A stretch of DNA of 64,000 nucleotides from Ruania rhizosphaerae (GTDB taxonomy: Bacteria > Actinomycetota > Actinomycetes > Actinomycetales > Beutenbergiaceae): NCBI RefSeq assembly GCF_009805705.1, contig NZ_VSMB01000001.1:730390-794389 (forward strand), given 5' to 3'. How positions within the stretch are numbered: position 1 is the first letter of the stretch; each line of letters begins with the position of its first letter. Shown piece after piece: positions 8,633 to 17,284 of the stretch. The notes below the pieces were generated by a model that was not told where the DNA came from, did no database searches, and saw only the letters and a list, made by a program, of their open reading frames with translations. The translations under genes were made by a program, and so were the position numbers.

Positions 8633-9667
8633 TCAGACCGGTGGCCAGGTGACGGGCACGGGGAGACGTTCGGCGACATGCTCGGGCACGTGCTCCGGTG
8701 TGTCGCCGGATGCCCCGGCGAGGGCATGACCGTCACCTGGCAGGGACGCGAGCGCGGGCCGGACCAGGGGTGTCGTGAGTTGGCCGACCAGATGGTGCAT
8801 GGCCCTCCGGCCGAGCTCGACTCCGTCCACGTCGACCATCGGCGCCTGCGGGCGGCCGACCACCACGACACCGGACTCGTCCGGGTGCGGACGTGCGGAC
8901 CAGGAAGCACGCTGGTGCTGCTGGAGACCGAACAGAGCGCCCAGGCCGAGGTCGCTGGCGTAGGGGAGGGCCACCGTCGCACCGGTGCCGAGGATCTCCT
9001 CCACGCTGGCCACGCCCGCGTCGAAGGTCGGCGGGTACGGGCCCAGGACGGCGAGGTCCACACTCCGGGCTGTCGCCGCCTCCCGGAGGGCGTGGGTGCG
9101 CTGACCGCTCTGCCAGGAACGGTCCGGGCCGCCGAGGAATGCGATCCGGCGGTGCCCGGCGTCGGCGAGCGCCGACAGCAGCTCGACGAAGGCGCCGGCG
9201 GTGTCTGCCACGACCGACGCCGTTCCCGTGAGTTCGCGATCCACGAGCACGGTCGGCCGGATGGAGACGGCGGTGCGGAGCGTCTCGTCGGTGCACCGCG
9301 GCGCCACCACCACGGCGCCGTCGACCTGCTGAGCCAGCCGCTGGTAGCGCAGGAGATCTTCACCGTCAGCGAGTTCGTTGACGGCGACGGTGATCTGCAG
9401 GCCGTCCCGCGCCCCCCGTTCTTGTGCCCCGCCGATGATCGGGGTGAAGAACGAGTTCGTGAGGGTGGGGACGACGAGTGCGATCACACCGGTGCGGCCA
9501 CGGGCGAGCTCGCGAGCCGCCCGGTTGGGGACGAAACCGAGCTCCACCGCGGAGGCGAGGACGCGCTCGACGGTGCGTGGGGCGACGAGCTGCGGGTGGC
9601 TGAGCGCGCGCGAAGCCGTCGACTTCGAGACGCCGGCATGTGCGGCGACGTCGAGCAGTGTGGGCAC
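8633..9667 (-). CDS. LacI-family transcriptional regulator
   Basis: A 344-residue repressor. The LacI helix-turn-helix is at residues 3-25 (TLLDVAAHAGVSKSTASRAL) followed by the hinge GFVPNRAARELARGRTG; the rest is a periplasmic-binding-like effector domain (IALVVPTLTNSFFTPIIGGA). GTG at 9667 is chosen because AGGAGG sits five bases upstream; the ATG at 9682 lies before that site. It diverges from the polyamine-type ABC operon across a palindromic operator and so is its likely regulator. The effector would be the transported compound or its product. Confidence 0.92.
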   Translation of the reverse strand: MPTLLDVAAHAGVSKSTASRALSHPQLVAPRTVERVLASAVELGFVPNRAARELARGRTGVIALVVPTLTNSFFTPIIGGAQERGARDGLQITVAVNELADGEDLLRYQRLAQQVDGAVVVAPRCTDETLRTAVSIRPTVLVDRELTGTASVVADTAGAFVELLSALADAGHRRIAFLGGPDRSWQSGQRTHALREAATARSVDLAVLGPYPPTFDAGVASVEEILGTGATVALPYASDLGLGALFGLQQHQRASWSARPHPDESGVVVVGRPQAPMVDVDGVELGRRAMHHLVGQLTTPLVRPALASLPGDGHALAGASGDTPEHVPEHVAERLPVPVTWPPV

Positions 9668-9760
9668 CCAACCTCCTGGCATCGAGCGGTATCGAGCGGC
9701 ATCAAGCCCCAGGTGGTGGCTCACGCCGGATTCAGGACTGGACGCACCCCGAGAGCATCT

Positions 9761-9790
9761 GGTTCCATACTCTAGCGAATGGAACCGGTT
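9761..9790. promoter_or_regulatory. LacI-type operator for the divergent ABC operon
   Basis: GGTTCCAT at 9761-9768 and ATGGAACC at 9779-9786 form a perfect 8-bp inverted repeat with a ten-base spacer; the right half continues into the palindrome AACCGGTT at 9783-9790. The central CG flanked by AACC/GGTT is typical of LacI-family sites. It sits between the LacI gene and the first permease gene. Confidence 0.65.
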
Positions 9791-9865
9791 GTGGGAGCGG
9801 TTGCGGCAGGATCGCCGCGAACCACTCCACCGGCCAGTCACGACCACGAACCAGGCGAGGTAGGT

Positions 9866-10693
9866 ATGCGCGGACACCGACGCAGCCTCATGCTGCTCCT
9901 GCTGCCCGGGCTCGTGCTGCTGCTCGCCGGATTCCTGGTGCCGGCGCTGATCATGCTGCTGGCGCCGCCGGACACCACCACCGGCGAGGTGCTGGCCCGG
10001 CTGGGGCAGATGCTGGCCGATCCCTATGACCTGACGATCATCGGGCGGACACTTGGCCTCGGTCTGATCGTGACCGTCACCTGTGTGGTGCTCGGGTTCC
10101 CGATCGCGTACCTGCTGGCGCGCTCGCAGTCGCGTTGGGCCGGCGTGCTGCTTGCGGTGGCGATCTTCCCGCTGCTGCTGTCGAACGTGGTGCGCACCTT
10201 CGGATGGCTCGTGGTGCTCGGTTCCCAAGGCGCCGTCGGGCAGACGCTCGTGGCACTGGGGATCGTGGACGAGGCGCCGCAGCTGTTGTACACGCCGCTG
10301 GCGATCGTGCTCGGTCTGGTGCAGCTCTTCCTGCCGCTCGCGGTGGTCTCGTGCTACTCGGCGCTTGCCCAGGTGGATGCCAATCTGGACGAGGCGGCCC
10401 GCGGGCTCGGAGCCGGCCGGGCGCGCACGTTCTGGACCATCGTGGTGCCGCTCTCCTGGCCGGGTGTGGTGGTGGCCGCGACCCTCGTCTTCGCCGGCTC
10501 GATCACCGCCTACACCACGCCGTACCTGCTCGGCGGCTCGCGGCAGCGGATGCTCTCCACCCAGCTGTTCCAGTACTCCAGCTCCACGATCGACTGGGCG
10601 GCCGCCAGCGCGACGGCGATGATCATGACCGTCCTGGTGTTCGGGGTGGCCGCACTCTCCTCGGTGATGGGACGGAGGGCGAGGGCCTCATGA
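9866..10693 (+). CDS. ABC permease, PotB-like (polyamine/opine type)
   Basis: A 275-residue permease with about six helices and the EAA loop NLDEAARGLGAGRARTFWTI, close to PotB and related permeases for polyamines, opines or aminophosphonates rather than sugars. ATG at 9866 is preferred because GAGGTAGG lies just upstream; an in-frame ATG at 9779 falls inside the operator. The stop overlaps the next start (ATGA). First gene of a five-gene operon ending with a deaminase-family enzyme. Confidence 0.9.
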   Translation: MRGHRRSLMLLLLPGLVLLLAGFLVPALIMLLAPPDTTTGEVLARLGQMLADPYDLTIIGRTLGLGLIVTVTCVVLGFPIAYLLARSQSRWAGVLLAVAIFPLLLSNVVRTFGWLVVLGSQGAVGQTLVALGIVDEAPQLLYTPLAIVLGLVQLFLPLAVVSCYSALAQVDANLDEAARGLGAGRARTFWTIVVPLSWPGVVVAATLVFAGSITAYTTPYLLGGSRQRMLSTQLFQYSSSTIDWAAASATAMIMTVLVFGVAALSSVMGRRARAS

Positions 10694-11487
10694 ACACCCG
10701 CCGCCCCGTGGCCGCCTCGCTCGCCGTGCTCGGCTACATCGTGATGATCGCGCCGCTCTTCTTCGTGGTGATCACCGCCTTCACCGCCGGTTCCACCGTG
10801 CGCTTCCCTCCGGACGGGTTCTCCCTGCGGTGGTTCGAGGCCGCGGTCACCTACCAGCCGTTCATGTCGGCGCTCGCCTCCAGCCTGCAGCTGGCCGTCT
10901 TCGCTGCGGTCGCTTCGCTCGCGCTGGGCGTTCCGGTGGCGCTGGCCATCCATCGCGGGAAGATCCCCGGCAAGGGGCTGTTGGAGGGGATGTTCCTCTC
11001 CCCGCTGATCGTCCCGGAGCTGGTGGTGGGCCTGGCGCTGTACCAGCAGTTCATGATCGGCCTGGGGATGAACAACCTCACCACGCTGGCCATCGGGCAC
11101 ACGGTGCTGATGTTCCCCTACGCGGTACGGGTGACCGGCGCCTCCCTGGCGCTGATCGACCCGGCCGTGGAAGACGCCGCCCGTGGCCTGGGTGCCTCGC
11201 CCATGCGGACCTTCTTCACCATCACGCTGCCGTTGCTGCGCCCCGGGATCTTCTCCGCGGCGCTGCTGGCGTTCGTGACCTCGTTCAACAACGTGCCGCT
11301 GTCGTTGCTGCTGCAGAGCCGCGAGTTCCGCACTCTGCCGGTCACGATGCTCGACTACGTCCAGCAGAACTACGACCCGATCGTCGCCTCGACCTCGGTG
11401 CTCATCCTCGCCGGCACCGTGCTCGTGGCCGTGGTGGCTGAGCGCACTGTGGGGTTCGCCAAGATTTTCGGAGGTATCAACCGATGA
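10690..11487 (+). CDS. ABC permease, PotC-like
   Basis: A 265-residue partner permease. Helix 1 is SLAVLGYIVMIAPLFFVVIT and the EAA loop is AVEDAARGLGASPMRTFFTI. Start and stop overlap both neighbours by ATGA, so all three transporter genes should be made in fixed ratio. Together with the PotB-like subunit it forms the membrane channel for the substrate delivered by the lipoprotein at 12637. Confidence 0.9.
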   Translation: MNTRRPVAASLAVLGYIVMIAPLFFVVITAFTAGSTVRFPPDGFSLRWFEAAVTYQPFMSALASSLQLAVFAAVASLALGVPVALAIHRGKIPGKGLLEGMFLSPLIVPELVVGLALYQQFMIGLGMNNLTTLAIGHTVLMFPYAVRVTGASLALIDPAVEDAARGLGASPMRTFFTITLPLLRPGIFSAALLAFVTSFNNVPLSLLLQSREFRTLPVTMLDYVQQNYDPIVASTSVLILAGTVLVAVVAERTVGFAKIFGGINR

Positions 11488-12503
11488 GTGTGACGAGTGC
11501 TGCTCAGTTCCAGGCCGTCTCCCAGGTGTTCGGCGACTTCACCGCCGTGGACGCGATCGACCTGACGATTCCCGAGGGCAAGCTCACCACGCTGCTCGGG
11601 CCCAGCGGTTGCGGCAAGACCACGAGCCTGCGGATGCTCGCCGGATATCTGCGCCCCACCGGTGGCCGGATCCTCATCCGCGGTGAGGACTTCACCACCG
11701 CCCCGCCGGAGAAGCGCAACCTCGGCATGGTCTTCCAGTCCTATGCGCTGTTCCCGCACATGAGCGTCGCGGACAACGTCGGCTACGGGCTCAAGTTGCG
11801 GCGTGTCTCCGGCTCCGAGCGGGCGAAGCGGGTCACCGAGGCGCTGGAGATGGTGGGCCTGGCGCACCTGGCCGGCAGCCGCCCGAAGCAGCTCTCCGGA
11901 GGGCAGCAGCAACGGGTGGCGATCGCCCGCGCCGTCGCGATCGAACCGGACCTGCTGCTCCTGGACGAGCCGCTGTCCAACCTCGATGCACGGTTGCGAC
12001 TGCAGATGCGCGCCGAGATCCGCCGCATCCAGTCCGAGACCGGGTTGAGTGTCGTGCTCGTCACCCACGACCAGGACGAAGCGCTCGAGATGAGCGACCA
12101 GATGGTGGTCATGAAGGACGGCCGGATCCAGCAGCAGGGCTCCCCGCAGGACGTCTTCCCGGCTCCGGCGAACAGGTTCGTGGCCGAGTTCCTCGGGTAC
12201 GAGAACTTCGTCCCCACTGCCGACGCACAGGTGACGGTACGGCCCGAGCACCTGCACGTGAACGCCCGCCAATCGCCCGCGGCGACCTCCGACGGCCTCT
12301 CGCTGGACGGGCGCGTCACCGACCTGGCCTACCGCGGGGTCGATGTGCTGGTCACCCTCGCCGCCGACGCCCCAGGGAGCTCGAGCCCGGACCCGATCCG
12401 GCTCGTCGCCGATCTGCGCGCCAGCACAGCACCCGACCTGCGGATCGGGGATGAGGTGGCGATCACGGCATCGCCAGGCCACCTCGTGACCCTGCCCGCC
12501 TGA
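11484..12503 (+). CDS. ABC transporter ATPase, PotA-like
   Basis: A 339-residue ATPase. Walker A is GPSGCGKTT (about 34-42), Q-loop FQSYALFPHMSV, signature LSGGQQQRVAIARA, Walker B LLLLDEPLSNLDA, and switch His in LVTHDQDEA. The C-terminal 100 residues are a TOBE-type domain as in PotA/FbpC. It powers uptake through the two permeases just upstream and, unlike the sugar systems in this window, is encoded with them. Confidence 0.95.
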   Translation: MSVTSAAQFQAVSQVFGDFTAVDAIDLTIPEGKLTTLLGPSGCGKTTSLRMLAGYLRPTGGRILIRGEDFTTAPPEKRNLGMVFQSYALFPHMSVADNVGYGLKLRRVSGSERAKRVTEALEMVGLAHLAGSRPKQLSGGQQQRVAIARAVAIEPDLLLLDEPLSNLDARLRLQMRAEIRRIQSETGLSVVLVTHDQDEALEMSDQMVVMKDGRIQQQGSPQDVFPAPANRFVAEFLGYENFVPTADAQVTVRPEHLHVNARQSPAATSDGLSLDGRVTDLAYRGVDVLVTLAADAPGSSSPDPIRLVADLRASTAPDLRIGDEVAITASPGHLVTLPA

Positions 12504-12535
12504 CCGTCCCGATCTCCTTTCACCGATCGGCGCCG

Positions 12536-12607
12536 ATCCCTCCTCACCCATCCAGACTCATCCCTCCTCACCTATCCAGATCCGTCCCTCCTCACCTATC
12601 CAGACCG
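12536..12607 (+). repeat. Three tandem 24-bp repeats in the operon
   Basis: Three head-to-tail copies of a 24-bp unit, ATCCCTCCTCACCYATCCAG plus four variable bases, fill 12536-12559, 12560-12583 and 12584-12607; a fourth copy fades out at ATCCCCGTCCC. They lie between the ATPase stop and the binding-protein start and are pyrimidine-rich on the sense strand. They may be slipped-strand duplications or a site that tunes expression of the binding protein. Confidence 0.8.
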
Positions 12608-12636
12608 ATCCCCGTCCCCTTCGAAAGGACCGTGCG

Positions 12637-13716
12637 ATGTTCCCCTCCCGCCGGTATGTCAGCGCCCTCGCCGCCGTTGCGGCCACCTCCCTGGTGGCCG
12701 CCGGCTGCTCTTCCTCCGACGACGACGGAGCTTCCGATGGTGGCTCCACCGACACCATCGTGGTGAGCACCTTCCCGTTCGGCGTGGAGGAGTTCACCGA
12801 GGCCGTCGTGGACCCGTTCACCGCCGAGACCGGCATCGAGGTCGAGCTCGACACCGGATCCAATGCCGACCGGCTCTCCCGGCTGCAGCTCGAGGGTGAG
12901 GACACCGGCATCGACGTGATGCTCATGTCCGACACCTACGTCGCCATCGCTGAGCAGGACGGACTTCTCCAGCCGGTCACCCAGGAGGACGTGCCGACAC
13001 TTGCCGACATCGCCGACTTCGCAGTCGACGAGGCATACTCGGGCCCCGCATACAGCTACCAGCTGAACGGGATGCTCTACAACACTGACGAGCTGAGCGA
13101 GGAGCAGGCGGCCGACTGGGAGCTCTACGCCGACTCAGCCTTCGCCGGGCAGGTCGCCCTGCCGGACATCGCCGTGACCGCCGGCCAGCTCACCGTCTCC
13201 GGGGTCGCAGACACCTACGGATCCGGCCCCTACGACGTCGACACCGCCTTCGAGACGATGGCCGGCTGGGCGCCGAACGTGCTGCAGTTCTACAGCTCCA
13301 CCACGGAGTTCACGAACCTGCTCACCCAGGGCGAGATCATCGGCGGAGTGGCCCTGAACGGGTTCGCCACCAACCTGATCGCCTCCGGTGAGCCGATCGG
13401 CTGGGTCCCGCCGGCCGAGGGCAGGTACATGGCCACCAACCGCGCCGTCGTGCCGGCCGGTGCCCCGAATGCCGAGGGTGCGTTCGCGTTCATCGACTAC
13501 CTTCTGTCGATCGAAGCGCAGCAGTCCTCGGCCGAGATCGTCGGCGACCTGCCGGTGAACCTGGAGGTGGAGATCCCCGCGGAGCTGACCGCCGTCGTCG
13601 GGGACATCGCTCAGGACCCGACCGCAGCGGGCTACGCGACCCTCGCCCCGGCCGAGACCGTCGACAACCGCAACGAGTGGGTGGACCGCTTCGCACGCGA
13701 GGTCGTGGGCGGCTGA
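12637..13716 (+). CDS. Substrate-binding lipoprotein, PotD-like
   Basis: A 359-residue binding protein. Signal peptide residues 1-22 end in the lipobox LVAAGC, followed by an acidic Ser/Asp/Gly linker. The mature part (VVSTFPFGVEEF, then VELDTGSNADRLSRL and IDVMLMSDTYVAIAEQDGLL) matches the PotD/iron-type class of binding proteins (SBP_bac_8 group). An AAAGGA site precedes the ATG. It probably binds a small cationic or amino-containing compound; the deaminase-family gene coupled to it (TGATG) suggests a purine nucleoside-like or amine ligand. Confidence 0.88.
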   Translation: MFPSRRYVSALAAVAATSLVAAGCSSSDDDGASDGGSTDTIVVSTFPFGVEEFTEAVVDPFTAETGIEVELDTGSNADRLSRLQLEGEDTGIDVMLMSDTYVAIAEQDGLLQPVTQEDVPTLADIADFAVDEAYSGPAYSYQLNGMLYNTDELSEEQAADWELYADSAFAGQVALPDIAVTAGQLTVSGVADTYGSGPYDVDTAFETMAGWAPNVLQFYSSTTEFTNLLTQGEIIGGVALNGFATNLIASGEPIGWVPPAEGRYMATNRAVVPAGAPNAEGAFAFIDYLLSIEAQQSSAEIVGDLPVNLEVEIPAELTAVVGDIAQDPTAAGYATLAPAETVDNRNEWVDRFAREVVGG

Positions 13717-14873
13717 TGACCGAACCGTCGATCACAGAGCATCCGACGGCGGAGGTGTCGAGCATGCAGGCGCCGGCACCGTCCGCCGGGGCTGCCCTTG
13801 ACCTGACCCGGCTTCCCAAGGCCGACCTGCACTGCCACCTGCTCGGTACCGTCCGAGCGAGCACCTTCGGTGATCTCGCCCGGCGGGAGGGGCTGGCACT
13901 GCCGGAGGATCCGGAGCGGATCTTCGCCTCGATCAATTCCCATCCGCCGGACCCGGAGTTGTACCGGAACACCCGGATCCCGATGCCGCAGGGGCGTAGT
14001 GAGGATGAGCCGGAGCGCTCCTACTCGCTGTTCCAGGCATCCGGATGGGTGCGGCAGGTGTTGCGGGATGCTGACGATCTCACCCGCATCACCTACGAGG
14101 CGTTCGAGGCGGCTCACGAGTCGGGCACCTGGCACCTCGAGGTGTCCTTCGACATGATTCCTGAGCACCTGCGCCACCTCGGTTATGCCGGGTGGGTGGA
14201 GGCGCACGCCGAGGGCATCCGGATGGCCGAACGGGACCTCGGCATGACCGGGCGGCTGCTGGCGGCGATCGACCGCAGCGGCACCGGCGAGGAGGCACTC
14301 GCCTGGGTGCGTACCGTCGTCGACCACCCGCACGAGTACGTCGCCGGCATCGGACTGGACAACCTGGAGACCGCCGGGCCGCCGGAGCGGTTCGCCGACG
14401 CCTACCGGCTTGCCGGTGAGGCGGGTCTGAAGCGCACCGCGCATACCTCCGAGCACGTCCCGGCGGCCACGAATGCGGTGACCTGCCTCGATGTGCTGGG
14501 GTGCGACCGGCTCGACCACGGGTATTTCGTGCTCGAGGACGATGCGGTGGTGGCGCGGATGGTGGACGAGCAGGTGCCGTTCTCGGTCGCCTCGACCACC
14601 TCACGCCGGTCCTGGCGGCCGTGGCGCAAGGCCTCGATCGCCGAGATGGTGGAGGCGGGGATGAACGTCTACCCGTGCTCGGACGACCCGGGAATGTTCC
14701 CCACCAGTGTCCTCAACGAGTACGAGATCCTCTCCCGCGACGTGGGCGTCAGCGACGAGCGCCTGATTCAGATGGCGCGTGCGAGCTTCGAAGCGTCCTG
14801 GTTGCCGGCGGAGCAGAAGGCCTGGGTGTGCGCCCAGTTCGACGAGACGGTCGCGTCCCTCCTGCCGCGCTGA
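13716..14873 (+). CDS. Adenosine/adenine deaminase-family amidohydrolase
   Basis: A 385-residue TIM-barrel amidohydrolase. Metal ligands: His39 and His41 in ADLHCHLLG, a His in AHTSEH (replacing the usual HAGE, with catalytic Glu kept), and the Asp pair in CSDDPGMF; DRLDHGYF holds the conserved His. The canonical purine-binding CPTSN is replaced by ASTTSRRSWRPW, so the substrate may not be plain adenosine. It would hydrolytically deaminate an aminated ring or similar compound. The start overlaps the binding-protein stop; an internal Met17 could also serve. Co-operonic location implies that it acts on what the transporter imports. Confidence 0.82.
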   Translation: MTEPSITEHPTAEVSSMQAPAPSAGAALDLTRLPKADLHCHLLGTVRASTFGDLARREGLALPEDPERIFASINSHPPDPELYRNTRIPMPQGRSEDEPERSYSLFQASGWVRQVLRDADDLTRITYEAFEAAHESGTWHLEVSFDMIPEHLRHLGYAGWVEAHAEGIRMAERDLGMTGRLLAAIDRSGTGEEALAWVRTVVDHPHEYVAGIGLDNLETAGPPERFADAYRLAGEAGLKRTAHTSEHVPAATNAVTCLDVLGCDRLDHGYFVLEDDAVVARMVDEQVPFSVASTTSRRSWRPWRKASIAEMVEAGMNVYPCSDDPGMFPTSVLNEYEILSRDVGVSDERLIQMARASFEASWLPAEQKAWVCAQFDETVASLLPR

Positions 14874-14874
14874 C

Positions 14875-14899
14875 CAGAATTGCTCGTCGATCTGGCTGG
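14875..14899 (+). repeat. Degenerate copy of the 22-bp palindromic unit
   Basis: The bases GTCGATCTGGCTG at 14885-14897 repeat, with one change, the GTCGATTTGGCTG core of the hairpin arm starting at 14929. It lies just after the deaminase stop and looks like a decayed extra unit of the same element. Confidence 0.5.
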
Positions 14900-14928
14900 T
14901 CGAGTCGCCGCTGGGACCACCCCGGACG

Positions 14929-14980
14929 AAATCCAACGTCGATTTGGCTGCTTGAGAGCAGCCAAATCGACGTTGGATTT
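14929..14980. terminator. Perfect 22-bp hairpin, bidirectional terminator
   Basis: Arms 14929-14950 and 14959-14980 are perfectly complementary over 22 bp with an 8-base loop CTTGAGAG; the arm contains AACGTCGATTTGGCTG. The element separates the converging deaminase and oxidoreductase genes. The same core recurs several times at 30.5 kb, so it also belongs to a dispersed repeat family. Confidence 0.8.
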
Positions 14981-14998
14981 CTGGGGGAGGTGGGTTGG

Positions 14999-16027
14999 TC
15001 AGCCGAGGGCTTGCACCAGTGGGGCAAGCATCCGCGGGTCGGTCTGCAGGATGAGGGTGGTCACGCAGCTCGCCTCCCAGCGTGCGAGCTGGGTGGTGAT
15101 GTCCGACGGCGTCCCCACCAGGGCCACGTCTGTCACCAGGTCTGTGGGGATGGCTGCCGCCGCACCGGCCTTGTCACCGGAGGTGTACTTCGCGGTCACC
15201 TCCTCGCACACGTCGACGTAGCCGATCCGGGCGATCGCCTCGCGATGGAAGTTGGTGCTCGCCGAGCCCATCCCGCCGATGTACAGGGCCAGGTGCGGGC
15301 GGACCTGATCGGCGGCGCTCTCCAAGTCTTCAGCGATCACTGCCGGCACCGCAGCGCTGACCTCGAACTCGTCCCGGGGTGAGCGGGCGCCGTCCCTGCG
15401 CGCGAACCCGGTCTCGAGGTTCTCCCGGTACTCGGCGTCGAGGGCGGGGGAGACGAACGCCGGCAGCCATCCATCGGCGATCTCGGCCGCCAACGCGGTG
15501 TTCTTCGGACCCTGGGCGGCGAGGTGGATGGGCAGGTCCGCTCGCAACGGATGCACCGTGGGGCGCAGGGCTTTGCCGAGGTGAGCTCCACCGTCGTGGG
15601 GGAGGGTGAAGTGCCGACCGGAGAAGGTGACGGGGGCTTCCCGAGCGAACACCTGGCGCACGATGTCCACGTACTCGCGGGTGCGTTCCAGTGGCCGCGG
15701 GTAGGGCTGGCCGTACCAGCCCTCCACCACCTGCGGGCCGGAGGCGCCCAGGCCGAGGATGAAGCGCCCACCGGAGAGGTGGTCCAGGGTGAGCGCGGCC
15801 ATCGCGGTGGCCGTGGGGGTGCGGGCGGACAGTTGCGCGATCCCGGTGCCCAGACGTACCTGGGTGGTCTGCGACCCCCACCAGGCCAGTGGGGTGAAGG
15901 CGTCCGATCCGTACGACTCGGCTGTCCAGACCGAGTCCAGGCCGAGCTCGTCGGCGGCTCGCACCGCCTCGGCAGCACCTGCCGGGGGGCCGGCCGACCA
16001 ATAGCCCGTGTGGAATCCGAACCTCAT
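14999..16027 (-). CDS. LLM-class F420-dependent oxidoreductase
   Basis: A 342-residue luciferase-like TIM barrel. The N-terminus MRFGFHTGYWSAG, the segment RLGTGIAQLSARTPTATAMA and SGGRFILGLGASGPQVVEGW are the standard LLM signatures, which bind reduced F420 or FMN. ATG at 16027 is the natural start, with GGATGAG upstream. The substrate is unknown. A nearby paralogue lies at 16138 on the same strand but is separated by an inverted repeat, so they are probably separate units. Confidence 0.9.
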   Translation of the reverse strand: MRFGFHTGYWSAGPPAGAAEAVRAADELGLDSVWTAESYGSDAFTPLAWWGSQTTQVRLGTGIAQLSARTPTATAMAALTLDHLSGGRFILGLGASGPQVVEGWYGQPYPRPLERTREYVDIVRQVFAREAPVTFSGRHFTLPHDGGAHLGKALRPTVHPLRADLPIHLAAQGPKNTALAAEIADGWLPAFVSPALDAEYRENLETGFARRDGARSPRDEFEVSAAVPAVIAEDLESAADQVRPHLALYIGGMGSASTNFHREAIARIGYVDVCEEVTAKYTSGDKAGAAAAIPTDLVTDVALVGTPSDITTQLARWEASCVTTLILQTDPRMLAPLVQALG

Positions 16028-16069
16028 TGGCTCATCCTCGCACCGGCACAATGAGAACGCGTGGCATCC

Positions 16070-16130
16070 GAATCCACTTTTCCTGCGCGAACCACCACGA
16101 TGCCGGGGTACAGACAGGATAAGTGGATTC
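16070..16130. repeat. Inverted repeat between the two LLM genes
   Basis: GAATCCACTTTTCCTG at 16070-16085 and CAGGATAAGTGGATTC at 16115-16130 pair in 15 of 16 positions around a 29-base loop. Both flanking genes are on the minus strand, so it probably ends the transcript of the gene to the right. Confidence 0.65.
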
Positions 16131-16137
16131 AGACGGA

Positions 16138-17055
16138 TCAGAGCTGCGGCGCCACCTCACGGGCGATCAGGTCCAGGTGATCCAGATCTGAGAGGTCGAG
16201 GATCTGCAGGTAGGTGCGCTGCACACCCTGTTCCGCGAGCCAGGCCAGCCGATCGGAGACCTCGGCGACAGTTCCTGCCACCCCGTGCTCACGCAGCTCA
16301 GCCGGTTCCCGGCCGATCGCTGCCGCACGCCGCTGGAACTCCGCCTCGTCTGCGCCCACGCACGCCACCAGCGCGGCCGAGTAGGTGATCTCGGCGGGGT
16401 CGCGCTCCACCGCCCCGCACGCCTGACGCACCCGATCGAAGCCGGCGGCGATCTGGTCGAGCGGCGCGAAGCCCAGGTTGAAGTCGCTCGCGTACCTGGC
16501 AGCGAGCGCGGGGGTGCGCTTCTTGCCCTGACCGCCGATCACGATCGGTACCGGGGATTGCACGGGCTTGGGCAGCGCAGGGGAGTCGGTGAGCTGGTAG
16601 TGCTCGCCCGAGTAGGAGAACGTCTCGCCGGTGGGGGTGCTCCACAACCCGGTGACGACGGCCAGTTGCTCCTCGAGGATCCCGAACCTCTTCTCGGGGA
16701 ACGGGATGCCGTAGGCCGCGTGCTCCTCGGCGTACCAACCGGTGCCCAGGCCAAGTTCCACCCGCCCGCCAGACATCGCATCCACCTGTGCCACCTGGAT
16801 GGCCAGCATCCCTGGGAGGCGGAATGTCGCTGAGGAGACCAGGGTGCCGAGCCGGATCCGGGACGTCTCCCGGGCCAGGCCGGCGAGCGTCACCCAGGAG
16901 TCCGTGGGGCCGGGCAGCCCGTCCGTGCCCATCGCCAGGTAGTGGTCGGAGCGGAAGAACGCGTCGAAGCCGAGGTCCTCGGTGGCTTTCGCGACCGCGA
17001 GCTGGTCGTCGTAGGTGGCGCCTTGCTGGGGTTCGGTGAAGATGCGCAGCTGCAT
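16138..17055 (-). CDS. LLM-class F420-dependent oxidoreductase (TIGR03560-like)
   Basis: A 305-residue luciferase-like protein. MQLRIFTEPQQGATYDDQL at the start and FFRSDHYLAMG around residue 35 are typical of the TIGR03560 F420-dependent group. RLGTLVSSATFRLPGMLA and SGGRVELGLGTGWYAEEHAA complete the barrel core. It should catalyse an F420-linked hydride transfer on an unknown substrate. The C-terminal QGVQRTYLQILDLSDLDHLD is usual for the group. Confidence 0.9.
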   Translation of the reverse strand: MQLRIFTEPQQGATYDDQLAVAKATEDLGFDAFFRSDHYLAMGTDGLPGPTDSWVTLAGLARETSRIRLGTLVSSATFRLPGMLAIQVAQVDAMSGGRVELGLGTGWYAEEHAAYGIPFPEKRFGILEEQLAVVTGLWSTPTGETFSYSGEHYQLTDSPALPKPVQSPVPIVIGGQGKKRTPALAARYASDFNLGFAPLDQIAAGFDRVRQACGAVERDPAEITYSAALVACVGADEAEFQRRAAAIGREPAELREHGVAGTVAEVSDRLAWLAEQGVQRTYLQILDLSDLDHLDLIAREVAPQL

Positions 17056-17083
17056 GGCCCCCAGCCTGCCACGCCCCGCCCGC

Positions 17084-17215
17084 GGTAGGTGCCGACCGTC
17101 GTCGCCACCGGACGCTGATACCGACGGCGGCTGGCACCAACTGGCTGGGCTGGTTATGTGGGTGCCAGTGGCTGTCGATCCCGGTGGCCAGTGGCGACGG
17201 CGAGTGGCACCTACC
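17084..17215. repeat. Nested 130-bp inverted repeat
   Basis: Outer arms GGTAGGTGCC (17084-17093) and GGCACCTACC (17206-17215) are perfect, continue imperfectly inward (GTCGTCGCCACCGG against CCGGTGGC and GTGGCGACGGC), and enclose an inner pair, GGCTGGCACC facing GGTGCCAGTGGC. It lies upstream of the oxidoreductase gene and just before the RNA-like locus. It could be a terminator remnant or a small non-autonomous element. Confidence 0.65.
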
Positions 17216-17284
17216 GGCCCCGGCGCCCACCCGCTGAAAGAACCCCTGGCGCGTTCCGCCGTCGGGATCTACGGTGGTGCGCAC

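Noticed and set aside
12536..12607. CRISPR-like array
   Set aside because: Units are contiguous 24-mers without spacers; no cas genes are in the window.
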